Source: Dermanyssus gallinae
Taxonomy: Eukaryota > Arthropoda > Arachnida > Mesostigmata > Dermanyssidae
Direction of reading: 5' to 3'
Assembly (NCBI GenBank): GCA_003439945.1
Contig: QVRM01002481.1
Location: forward strand, 117,001 to 181,000
Length of the DNA stretch: 64,000 nt
Shown here one piece after another: positions 24,789 to 34,656 of the stretch (position 1 is its first letter; the number at the start of each line of letters is the position of its first letter). The notes beneath the pieces are model-generated. The model was not told where the DNA came from, searched no databases, and worked only from the letters and a program-made list of their open reading frames with translations. Both the position numbers and the translations under genes were made by a program.

Positions 24789-25480
24789 GTACACGTCGTA
24801 TACGTTAATAGGCTAATGATAGCAGCAGTGGCGTTAGTAATGGATGCAAGAGTTGAAATTGCAATCATAAATGCATAACAGCAACAATATTAGCGCTCGT
24901 TTTACCCTGCTGCCTTGGGTGAAAAGACATAATGAGTTTCTGCGTCGAATAGACATTTAGTCGATCGAGAGAACCACTCAATGGCTATCGTAGAGCCTTA
25001 TTCGACTTATCATCACCAGACTCCACTCTTGGTAATGAAAATGGAAATTATCACATTTTGACCGCTAGCTCTTCGTTTTCGAACGTTTTTGTTTACAAAA
25101 GGGAATCCAAATAAAGAATCCATCTGGGAAGTTAGCTGAGTGCCCTTCGGGCTCACACTCATGAATTCTTGGATTCACCCAGTAAGCAACTTTTTTTTAC
25201 TGAGTTCAGGGCAAATATTATACAGCGAATGGGCTACATCCAGGTCAGGTGTAAAATCTTATTCAGCGAATAAGCTATATCCAAATCCAGCGTCTGTTCT
25301 AGCAAAGATACTCGTTATTAAAATACGGGGCATCGCCATGCCCAAAAAGCTGAGGACTAGTGAGCTTTAATTATTCCTAGATTTGCCCTTTTCGGGCTGA
25401 CCCTCAGCCAACTTTTAACGTCCACGGGACTGCTTTCACATTGCTTCGTAAGACGGACCTCATAAATACAAATGTGCAAG

Positions 25481-25560
25481 GGTGGGGCTCGAACCCGTGC
25501 ACCTATGTGTCTCCTCTGGTCGCGAGGCGCACACGAATGCACCACGCCACCGGGCTCGAC
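25481..25560 (-). repeat. tRNA-derived SINE (type 2), intron 3 of copy B
   Basis: The reverse strand has an intact B-box (GGGTTCGAGCC), an A-box-like GGCGTGGTGCATTCG and a possible 7-base anticodon loop, but no matching acceptor stem and only about three T-stem pairs. A SINE head or dead tRNA is more likely than a working tRNA gene. Shared with units A and C. Confidence 0.6.
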
Positions 25561-25861
25561 CTTGGCGGACCTTGAAGCAATGACCACCACTGCTGTTCCG
25601 AGAGGAGTCACATAGGGGTAGAGGCTAATAGGTTTCAGTCGCAGGTGTAAAAACCTTGATTACTGCCTCACAAGCACCATATCTTCTTCGAAGCTTTTTT
25701 CGGGGTCAGGATCCAAACTTCCATAACAGAAACTTTGATGCTAGCGATACTCACTCACACACGCGTTTGCTCAGAATCCACATATGAGGGTGCTCAAGCT
25801 TATGGAACGCATCGTACTTTTTATAAATGCGATTTGCGACCTCAAATCGCTGCAATTTACC

Positions 25862-25863
<2 letters not shown>

Positions 25864-25927
<64 letters not shown>

Positions 25928-25945
25928 TATACATATACATATATA
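25864..25945. repeat. (TA)n tract, mariner target site
   Basis: TA dinucleotides with a few C interruptions at the right end. The mariner at 25946 sits inside this tract; TA continues beyond its right end at 27255. Unit C has the uninterrupted tract at 61670-61712. Confidence 0.95.
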
Positions 25946-27254
25946 CGAGGTGTCAAAAAGTATCGCGACTTTTGAATTTTCGCGGGTTACGTATATTCGA
26001 ATTTCGATTTTTTGTGGCGTTATGTTGGTACTCATGTCTCTCACTTATGCCGACAAGCTCGGCCATTTTGAATGTTCACTTAATTGTTGACAGCTGCTTT
26101 GCTTGCACGTGTTTTGGATCGTCTTCGATTTTTACCTATTCAAAAAAATGGATCAAAGAACCTGTATCAAATTTTGTGTGAAAAACGAAATTAAGTGCGC
26201 GGATGCATTCCGAATGTTGACTGTGGCATACGGAGAAGCTACCTTGGACCGAAGCAACGTTTATCGGTGGTACAAAATGTTCTCAGAAGGCCGAGAAGAT
26301 GTGAACGACGAAGAGCGTGCCGGACGCCCGAGCACTTCAACAACAGACGAAAAAATTAATGAAGTGGAGAAAATGGTATTGGCCAATCGTCGAATCACCG
26401 TTAGAGAAGTTGCTGAGGACCTAAACATATCGATTGGCTCGTGCCATTCGATTTTTATCAATGATTTGGGCATGAGACGGGTCGCCGCGAAATTCGTACC
26501 AAAATTGCTCAATTGCGACCAAAAACAGCATCGCATGAACATTGCTAATGAGATGTTGGACTCTGTCCGCGACGACCCAAATTTGCTCCAGAGGGTCATA
26601 ACTGGTAACGAATCGTGGGTTTATGGTTATGACGTGGAAACCAAAGCTCAATCATCTCAATGGAAGCTGCCGCACGAACCAAGACCGAAAAAAGCGCGCC
26701 AAGTTCGGTCGAATGTGAAAGTTTTGCTGACAGTTTTCTTCGATTGCAGGGGCGTGGTGCATCATGAGTTCTTGCCACAGGGTAGAACGGTCAATAAGGA
26801 ATATTACCTGCAAGTTATGCGCGAAGCAATCCGCCAGAAACGCCCGGATTTGTGGAAGAACAAAAATTGGCTTTTGCACCACGATAACGCCCCTGCTCAC
26901 ACATCGTTGCTTGTGCGCGAGTTTTTGGCCAAAAACAACACACTAATGATGCCGCAGCCACCGTATTCCCCAGATCTGGCCCCCTGTGACTTTTTCTTGT
27001 TCCCTAAACTGAAGAGGCCCATGAAAGGACGACGTTACGCTACGCTTGACGAGATAAAGACGGCATCGAAGGAGGAGCTGAACAAGATAAAAAAAAATGG
27101 TTCTTTGAAGTGCTTCGAAGATTGGAAAAACCGTTGGCACAAGTGTATAATATCTCATGGGGATTACTTTGAAGGGGACAAAATAGATATTCATGAATAA
27201 ATGAATAATTTTTGAAAAAACACAAAAATCGCGATACTTTTTGAACACACCTCG
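25946..27254 (+). mobile_element. mariner-type DNA transposon in intron 3 of copy B
   Basis: 1309 bp, flanked by TA on both sides (25944-25945, 27255-27256). The terminal inverted repeats begin CGAGGTGT and share CAAAAAGTATCGCGA. The left end lacks three bases (after CGAGGTGT) that are present in the right end. The size and single transposase gene fit Tc1/mariner. It is absent from the equivalent site in units A and C. Inserted in sense orientation with the Rab gene. Confidence 0.95.
26148..27200 (+). CDS. mariner transposase, open frame with altered catalytic residue
   Basis: 350 residues. I chose the ATG at 26148 (MDQRTCIKF) because it starts the N-terminal HTH domain in family-typical position; an upstream in-frame ATG at 26103 only adds a TIR-side leader. 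An N-terminal paired-type HTH region (about 1-110) holds WYKMFSEGRE and RAGRPS; the catalytic domain follows. Mariners use D, D34D. Here the first Asp is Asn (N154 in TGNESW, codon AAC at 26607). The second (D246 in HHDNAPAH) and third (D281 in LAPCDFF) are kept, 34 residues apart. The enzyme cuts and pastes at TA. With N154 it should be catalytically inactive. No stops or frameshifts, so the copy is young. Confidence 0.93.
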   Translation: MDQRTCIKFCVKNEIKCADAFRMLTVAYGEATLDRSNVYRWYKMFSEGREDVNDEERAGRPSTSTTDEKINEVEKMVLANRRITVREVAEDLNISIGSCHSIFINDLGMRRVAAKFVPKLLNCDQKQHRMNIANEMLDSVRDDPNLLQRVITGNESWVYGYDVETKAQSSQWKLPHEPRPKKARQVRSNVKVLLTVFFDCRGVVHHEFLPQGRTVNKEYYLQVMREAIRQKRPDLWKNKNWLLHHDNAPAHTSLLVREFLAKNNTLMMPQPPYSPDLAPCDFFLFPKLKRPMKGRRYATLDEIKTASKEELNKIKKNGSLKCFEDWKNRWHKCIISHGDYFEGDKIDIHE

Positions 27255-27473
27255 TATATATATATATATATATATCGTAATTTCACTTCAGGTCAAGCAT
27301 AGTTTTAATAAATTAATGCGTTTTACGATTCCATCTATAGAGCCATTTTCCCCGAAGCTAAATCTTACATCACTGTCCTTAAGGTACTACTCTGTGTATG
27401 CGTATATAATGTTGGCCGTGGTGTTTTCATTCCTGTGCGTAACTCTTGTTATCTTGTCTACTTTGTGTTGCAG

Positions 27474-27575
27474 ATTATTCACACACCTGATCCAGGGAAT
27501 CAGTTCGAGGAGCCGAGTATTCACCTAGGTAGTACTAACGACCAAAAATCCAGCTTGTTCTGCAGTTATTGCTGA
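27474..27575 (+). CDS. Rab18-like GTPase, copy B, exon 4 (C-terminus)
   Basis: Acceptor TTGCAG ends at 27473. Encodes 33 residues, IIHTPDPGNQFEEPSIHLGS..., ending LFCSYC with TGA at 27573-27575. Copies A and C end CGCC. Two G-to-A differences turn GC into SY here, leaving one terminal Cys and one at -4. That is no longer a CC or CXC Rab signal, but it still reads as a CaaX-like box with C as last residue. Vertebrate Rab18 also has a CaaX-like end. Six further amino-acid differences and one silent difference separate it from copy C. Confidence 0.82.
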   Translation: MIHTPDPGNQFEEPSIHLGSTNDQKSSLFCSYC

Positions 27576-28923
27576 CCTGCCAGGCACGCGTTTATAAACG
27601 GGTATGGCCGGGACGAGATCATTAACGCTTGTGAGGCAAACAAGTCCACGACTGCTAAACTAACTCTTTTTCCGTTTGTGTCAGTGGATGGCGGTAGATT
27701 GAGGACGTATGAGCTAGGAAGCTAACAGAGAAAGGCATTTGGCAAGCCCTTTAACGGGCATCGTTCATAAAAGGAGCTTCCTTTGGCGTGTATATATACA
27801 GCGTGGCTACGCACGAACGGTGCTGCCGTGAAGTAAATCTGCGGGTGATAGATGCACTTGGGGGTATGTGTCAGTGCCAAAGGAACAGCAGCTGAGATCA
27901 GCTATCGGGAGGGGTGGTTGTTAAGGTGTGATTGAAGGGCAGTTGAGAGTAATTTAATAGACGTCGTTTTTACACTTATTTATACGGTATCTTTTATACT
28001 AACGCCCGTGCGTGAAGAGCAAACTAAACTGACGCTGTGACATCTGCTGGATCAATATTGTTATTACCGTGTACGCCAGTAGCACTAACTAGATAGAGGA
28101 TTTTTACTACCGACTACCACTACAACGGTCATGGCTAATGAAATGACTAAGCACACGTGATTTAAAAAATAAACAATATCTATTTTCAAATACACATTAA
28201 AAATGTAAGCGTTCTTACTGTTACTGCTGCTGTTGCTATAATCTTGGAGGGGGAAGAGTTGCTTTTCACGAGTGGTGTGTTACTGTTTTACTAATTCTTC
28301 TTCTAATCAATACTAATTCTAAGCGTAAATAGTCCCCAGAGTAGCTGTTGTAGCATGCACACTTGGTAGATGCTGTTTCGAAAGGTATTGGCCTTAGGAC
28401 ACCCTCGTACGTCGAAGAAGGTGGTCGATTCTTGAATACGTTTCCTGCCAAAAGTCCATGCGTCATTGCTGTACTCCTATATTGAGGCGTGACTGGAAAA
28501 GCCTTTGCAAAGCATCATCACGGATTGCAGGGAGTATAGCTTGTTGACGAAGATGCTTAAATGGTAAGTGAAAAAATTGAACGTCAGATTACGCCACTGG
28601 TTAACAAGTATTGCACTCTAAGCAACCGTGCAGATTTCACAGGCTTCTAGTTGCATACCTATAACATCGGCTTATAGTCTAGCCCGTCCGGTGGTTCATA
28701 CGCGGGAGGAAGCTTAGGGCGGCCGTATCACTTCACCATGGTAAACGGATATAGTAAGCGGGCTGATGCTTGTTTGTTCTCATAATATATTTTTACTTCT
28801 CGCACTACTTACTTTACTACTCGGAATATATGTTTAGTCTATTGCTAAACGAGATTTTTGAAGTTCATTGTATTGGTGCTCCTTTGCTTACATAAAGACA
28901 GGGCATACGTTTCTTATGCTTGC
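27576..28923 (+). other. 3' flank of Rab copy B; switch from C-like to A-like sequence
   Basis: From the stop codon to about 28.15 kb the sequence follows copy C. From about 28.26 kb it follows copy A almost base for base. No gene recognised; a 66-codon minus-strand open frame (28266-28466), also in A, is not kept in C. Confidence 0.7.
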
Positions 28924-29919
28924 ATAAAGATCACACAAAAAAAGGTCCTAAAAGACCTCCCGAGTCATATAAAGGGACCCAGAAACCTGGTCGAGGTCAT
29001 TTTGTACGCGGACGATCTAGTACTTTACGGGCCTAGTAGGTTTCAGGTGCAACAAGCACTAGCCCGTCTTCACAAAGCGGTCACCGATTTAGGCCTGAGA
29101 ATTAACCTTTCCAAAACTGTGGCCATGAAGTTCAGAAGAGGGGGAAGGACAGCAGCCGAAGACACGCTACGCCTCAACAGAACGCCACTTAAGTATGTCA
29201 ACAGCTTCCCATACTTAGGGGTGATTTTCTCTGTCACCGGTACTTGCTTTTCCGCGCATATATCTGAGAGGTGCAGGAAGGCACTGGCGGCGGCATGGGC
29301 GATCAAATCTCCGAACAGACTATCGCTGAAGACGGCACTCAGACTGTTCGAACTCAAGATAGCTCCGATCGCGACCTATGGGGTGAGAGACACCTGGGAC
29401 CACCTCACGGCAGAGAACCTCGAACAATTAAACCGCGTCAAGGCCTCCTTCCTTAAACGAGCTCTGGGTCTACATCTGACGGCTCGGAACCGCTACGTAT
29501 ATCTCCTCGCGGACACGCCGCTGCTCTCTGAGGACCTGCAACGTCGCTTCAATCTACCCGTGACGAATTCGGGTAGAAAGGAACACATAGGCTAAATAGA
29601 CATGTTGTGACCCGATTCGCCATTCATGGTTTTCACCACAAGCTCTGTGCGGAGCGGGGTTTCCATGACCCTTGCGATAGTTGTAAATGCTCTAGATGTG
29701 GGAGTTTTTGTGATAGATACCACGCGGCTAACTGCCCCCTAGTACAATCGCTGGGAAGCCTGGCAAGCTGACTTGGCTAAAATGTTTTTATTCCTGAAAT
29801 GACTCTAGTCTTGTGTTGTTACCCTTGTATAAGTACATGGAAATTGTTTGACTAAGTATTTAACTGCTACCTACAAAGGTGAATAAATGGAATTGATTGA
29901 TTGATAAAGATCACACAAA
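28924..29919 (+). mobile_element. Family Z LINE, 5'-truncated, with perfect 16-bp TSD
   Basis: Inserted DNA 28940-29903, flanked by two copies of ataaagatcacacaaa (28924-28939, 29904-29919). Unit A has the unfilled site near 9617-9632. It encodes the RT palm from VILYADDLVLYG through KTVAMKFRRGGR, FPYLGVIF and LKRALGLH, open from 28858 to 29595. After a frameshift the C-terminal knuckle follows (HVVTRFAIHGFHH...C..CG..CDRYHAANC). The 3' tail is GAATTGATTGATTG after AATAAA. A short truncated APE-type LINE copy, related to 47060-49318. Confidence 0.93.
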
Positions 29920-30060
29920 TCAATCACAGACTGCCGCTATAGGAGTGCTAAGTTTATGATAAGTTGAGAAAAAAACACACATATGGATGGAGTTATTATT
30001 ATGACATGTACACCTAAGTACGCGTGTCACCTTTTTGTATTTGGGGCGCTTATAATGGCA

Positions 30061-30062
<2 letters not shown>

Positions 30063-30123
<61 letters not shown>
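30063..30123. repeat. (TA)n microsatellite
   Basis: Pure TA in unit B; unit A has only a few imperfect TA repeats at the equivalent place (about 9776-9793). Confidence 0.96.
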
Positions 30124-30125
<2 letters not shown>

Positions 30126-30301
30126 CAAACATGTTGGGTTATTTAGGGTTTTGCCAACAGTCCTTGTGACACCATGGTCGCTGACCCTCAGCGGTATCCT
30201 TTCTTATCTATTCTGAATGAGTATCGCTCAACAACAGACGACACTCCGGTATATGACAATCATGATTAGCGCACTAGCCTCCTAAGTCACGTATATATAA
30301 C

Positions 30302-30821
30302 GATAAATATTACTATAGTGCCTTAACGCAGTAGAACAAGCCTCAGCGTGTAATGAAGTACGCTTAGTCGGCGACGAAGAGCTTCTTAGAATAGAATGTA
30401 GTAGTATGTTATTCATAGGGGTCTAAACTAAAGCTTCCGTCTAGGATAACAGTATCAAAGAAGTTCCCGTGTAACCCCATAACTTAAAACAGACAGAGGA
30501 GATCGGTTTAGTACAAATATGCGTATTTCCATAAACAACTTCACGCTGTTTAGCAAGCAGAAAAATGCATCATAAGAGCGCCTCTCTGATCAAATAAAAT
30601 TAGGTTGATACAATCGTTTCGGAGTATAATACATGTTACGGGAACTAGTTTGGCGTCTGCCTCCTTGTCTATTCATTACGCGAGACCACTGATGGTCTCA
30701 GAGCAAGCACAGCTTTAGAATAAATAGGGTAATGACAAATATATTTTTTATTTCAACTTCGCGAAATGTTTTAATATGTTGGCAGGTTTGTGCTGGCCCA
30801 GAGCGGTTCAAAGTTCTTGTG
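30302..30821. other. Intergenic DNA matching unit A, with the empty L2 site
   Basis: Near-identical to 11846-12340 of unit A. GATAAATATTACT at 30302-30314 is the pre-insertion site of the L2 LINE found in unit A. No gene seen. Confidence 0.75.
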
Positions 30822-30945
30822 CTTCTATCGGCGTGTGTGTGGATGGTGCAGGGGGGGAGGCTGGAAAGATGCCAAAAATAACGGCTAAGAAATGATTTAC
30901 GCATCAACTAACAGTTAAGTTACTGCTTTGAGCATTTTGTCGCGA
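30822..30945 (+). repeat. Dispersed repeat D, truncated copy in unit B
   Basis: The start of the repeat (CTTCTATCGGCGTGTGTG) joins a later block (AGTTAAGTTACTGC) with the middle deleted, compared with 12341-12842. Confidence 0.6.
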
Positions 30946-31083
30946 GCAGGAGATAAAATGGAATGTCTTTGCCCTAAGTAGGCTCCAAGCATAACCTGAC
31001 GCTTCACCCTAAGGGCCAGTTCTAATTTTGATGTAATGAATGACCAGTTTTAAGGGGTATATATATATATATATATATATATA

Positions 31084-32215
31084 CTACCACTCATCTTTGT
31101 GGCAAGGATGTTTGCATTAAAAAGAAAAGATGGCTCATTACGTCCAATCGCTTGTTCCTCAGTCATTCGCAGACTGGCGGCCAAAATCGGCTGCTACGAT
31201 AATAGGGAAGCTATTTCAGCAACTCTTGGCCAACACCAGCTAGGATTCGCTACCCCGGGGGGTACAGAGGTAGTAGTTAGTCCACTGTGCCCGTGCATTT
31301 TTGCAATCACGCAAAGTGCCAACGGTGATGGTCAAGCTGGACTTCCGAAACGCCTTCAATAGCGCCCGGAGAGATCATTTGCTTCGAGCCGTCAAGTCGT
31401 GGGCACCGTTACTGTTTCACCAGACGAACCTGGCCTATGGTTTAGAACCATCCCACCTGGTAATGCCCCACAGCGCTACGCTATCGCAGACAGGTCTTCA
31501 GCAGGGTGATCCCCTGGGTCCTCCACTTTTTTGTTTGTGTATCAAGGAATTAGTGGATTCACTGCAGTCCCCCCTTAATGCCTGGTACTTGGATGACGGG
31601 GTTCTGGGCGAGGACCTCCCGACCGTACTTGACGACATACGGTAAGTTATCGAATTTGGTGCTATTAGCGGTCTGACATTGAACCCGGTCAAAGGTGAAG
31701 TATATGTCACAGCTCACGAAGTTGAGCCATTAGATTTAACTAACTTTTTTTAACTTACTTCCGGGCTGTCGCGTAGTGGACAAGGTTAACCTGGAGCTGC
31801 TAGGTGTCCCCTTGTTGCCGGCAGGCATTGCACAGGCATTAGACAGTCGAAGAGACAAACTTGACTTCGCGGCGGGCTACCTCAATTGGGGGCCCACTGC
31901 GGCTTATTCTTCTTAGATCTTGTTTTCAGCCACAAAGTAAACACACCTGCTTAGAGGTTGCAACTTGTTTTTTATCACGAGAGCTCTTACAGCCATTTAA
32001 TGGACTTAGCTTAGGCATTTTAGAGATCATACTAAATCTTAAGTTGACCGCTGCGGCAAGGGAACAGGTAATGCTCCCGGTTTCTTTAGGCGGCCTAGGT
32101 GTGCCTGACGCGGTCATGACGCAGGACCTGCAATCGTGTCGTTATTGACCCAGGCGGCGGACAGGGTTAAAGCCTTATTGGACAGTGATGGGTGGGACGC
32201 CTACAACGGTGAACT
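31084..32215 (+). pseudogene. RT fragment of a family R-like LINE in a (TA)n tract
   Basis: Begins right after a TA repeat (31058-31083). Encodes LKRKDGSLRPIACSS, LGQHQLGFATPGGTE, VKLDFRNAFNSARRDHLL (motif A), GLQQGDPLGPPLF (motif B) and NAWYLDDGVLG (active site, F/YxDD type) in two frames, with a frameshift near 31300-31350. A later piece reads VMLPVSLGGLGVPDA. The endonuclease end is missing. Unit A has unrelated sequence at this place. Confidence 0.8.
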
Positions 32216-33037
32216 TCGAGAAGCTAGTCGTCTCTCGTTTATCTATTCAAGTATATTTAAATTATCTAAGTAAGCTAATGTTTTTCCTCTTTTCTTTTTC
32301 CCTAATCCAAAGTTACAAACGGAATATGGGTGGTGTTAGGCCAGCCGCTTTGGCGGCTAGGGGCAAAAGACATAGCTTTTGTCATGTTTGAATTTATCGC
32401 GCGTCTAGCAGAGACGGACATTCGTTCCGACGTAAAGAAAATTCGAAGTAAAAACGACGGCGAAAGGGACAGAGGAGGGAGAGAGAATGAGAGAGTTCAA
32501 GGGCGAGTTCCGCCGTTTAAGGGAGCTTTAACTGGCTGGGCCAAGATCGAGTCGAGCGAGCAGTTAAAGTCATCAAAGTGATTGATGGCCTCACTAACCA
32601 CCGCTTACAATCCCTATACATTCATACATAGCAAAAGAGATATACACGCATACTGGCATACACTGCGTTTATTATACATCCGACTGGGCCAATACTTCAA
32701 ATACGGTAGGATAAAGTTATTCTATAATTGACATACGCATTACATTGATGTTGACATACATTGATAGTGATGATGATGATCCGTATGGTAATGCCGATGA
32801 TTTTGTGGCGGGTGATGAGTAGTAATGATATGATATAATAATAAGAATGAAGAACAAAAAGCGTAGCCATCATAATGAGTCGTCTCCATACAGCCCTTGG
32901 TGGGGGTGCGGCCGTCGCCGCCGCGGTTTAGTCGCTGACGACACACAACGCGGCCAGATTATACAGCTTACGTACGCTTAGTATGTTGACACCACCTAAT
33001 ACGAACTTATGACGACGATTACATTAATAATAATAAT
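32216..33037. other. Intergenic DNA, no gene recognised
   Basis: Parts match unit A (13360-13560). About 32275-32720 has no counterpart elsewhere in the window and contains a purine-rich stretch at 32440-32500. No convincing coding frame. Confidence 0.5.
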
Positions 33038-34588
33038 TGTTGATGTTTATTCACCAATATTGGTAGATTTTCACAATATTTACGGGTTATTCCGCTCAAG
33101 TACGTCAATTACAGCAGCTGTTAATGAGCTGGTGTTCAGTTCTATACATTTCATTACGTGATATCGGTCGATGTCAACTTCACCACAATATTCACAAACA
33201 CATTCGTTGATTTGGAAACATTTTCCCTTTAGACAAAGGTATTGGTGGTATCCGTGCCAGGTTTTGCTGCAGATCTGTTTTCCATCTGTTCCTAAGAAAT
33301 GCAGGTCCGTCTGTAAAATGTTGGATTACAAATTTCCAGTTTTGCCGTTCTCTGCGTTGCTTGTATGCCTCAACGCTTCGTGATCAAACTGGTAATTACG
33401 ATATTCTAGGTCTTCTGTTAATGTGGGCTCACTGCACATTTGCAGCACCAGCGTAAATGAGGCAGCTTTTGATAAACCAAGTGGTCTTTTATGAAACATA
33501 GTTTTAATCTTGTCGATATTCTTGACGTTGTCTAATGCTAACTTGGAGGATATAGGTCTGAGGCAATATTTTACTGTGGAAAAGATTTTGAGCTTAAATA
33601 TAGTGAGTGCAGTCCTAAGGTCAACTTGCGGGAGATCCTTTAACATCATGGTTGAGGAAATTGCCTTCACTCTAATTTTTATTTTTGCAGCACCATCGTG
33701 CAGTCTCATTCAAGTAAAATTGAAGATGTTGTCTCAATTTACCCATAATAACTAAGCCGTCTGCATAAAACACGTGATGAGCTTTTACTTCTCGGGGGCA
33801 CCTCCCAAGGCCAGCTGCGTACAGTATAAATAAAAATGGGCTAGCTCTATCATCCTGTGGCACGCCAGACCTCCTTCCGTGAGCTCTGTTTAAAATTGTG
33901 ATACGTTAGCCGGCTAAAATATCTCGGATAAGGTTATGCATTCGGCTTTTAATATTAAAATCTTTACGAAGAGTGAATAAAAACCGATCTCTCGGGACTG
34001 CATCAAAAGCTGTTTTAAAATCAATAAAAGCTGTTTAAGTCACATCTTGTTTTCGAGTCTCTAGGCGTTCGATTGTATCCGTAAGTGCTCTTTCAGCCGA
34101 ACGCCCTGACAGAAATCAATTTTGCTCATATTATATACTTATAGCCTTGTACACTACGCTGGTTAATGCTATGCCGCGGTAGTTTTCTGGCTTTGTATTA
34201 TTTTCCTTTCTCTTATAAATTGGTTGCAGAAGACTTTTCCTCCACTGGTTGGGGATTGCGATTTGTTTAAGACAGGTATTGTACATCATTGTGAGAGCAG
34301 GGACGGTCAGTAAAATGGCAGCTTTGAGATGTTCGTAGACAATCTGGTCAGGTCCGGCAGACGTTCCATCTTTTCTTGTCATGATTCCCTGAAGGATCTC
34401 TTCCTCTGTGAAGCCACTCCACGTCCGTCGCTCTCATGTTCTTCTTTTTCCGGCAGGACACAGGCGCGGCTGAAAACTCCCGTGAAGTATTCTAGCCACT
34501 CATCGTCATTCATTAGTGGGTTTGGTTCTTTGGGGCGTTGTGAAAAAAAATCCAAGGTCGGTAGAGGCTTTCCCCGAATCTTGCGGAG

Positions 34589-34589
<1 letters not shown>
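33038..34589 (-). pseudogene. Family W LINE, longer decayed copy
   Basis: Minus strand. RT pieces include DGTSAGPDQIVYEHLK and ENYRGIALTSVVYKA (34131-34382), a degraded active site FYADGLV (YADD expected) near 33765, the thumb LPQVDLRTALTIFKLK, and the C-terminal knuckle. An upstream piece at 34379-34590 reads WLEYFTGVF. Many frameshifts and an altered active site; not functional. 5' end abuts (TAA)n at 34590; 3' end abuts TAA at 33025-33037. Confidence 0.8.

Positions 34590-34655
<66 letters not shown>
34590..34655. repeat. (TAA)n microsatellite
   Basis: TAA tract between the W element and the family R element that follows. Confidence 0.96.

Positions 34656-34656
<1 letters not shown>

Noticed and set aside
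25481..25560. Functional tRNA-Val-like gene
   Set aside because: The T-stem has only about three pairs and no acceptor stem was found; all three copies decay differently.
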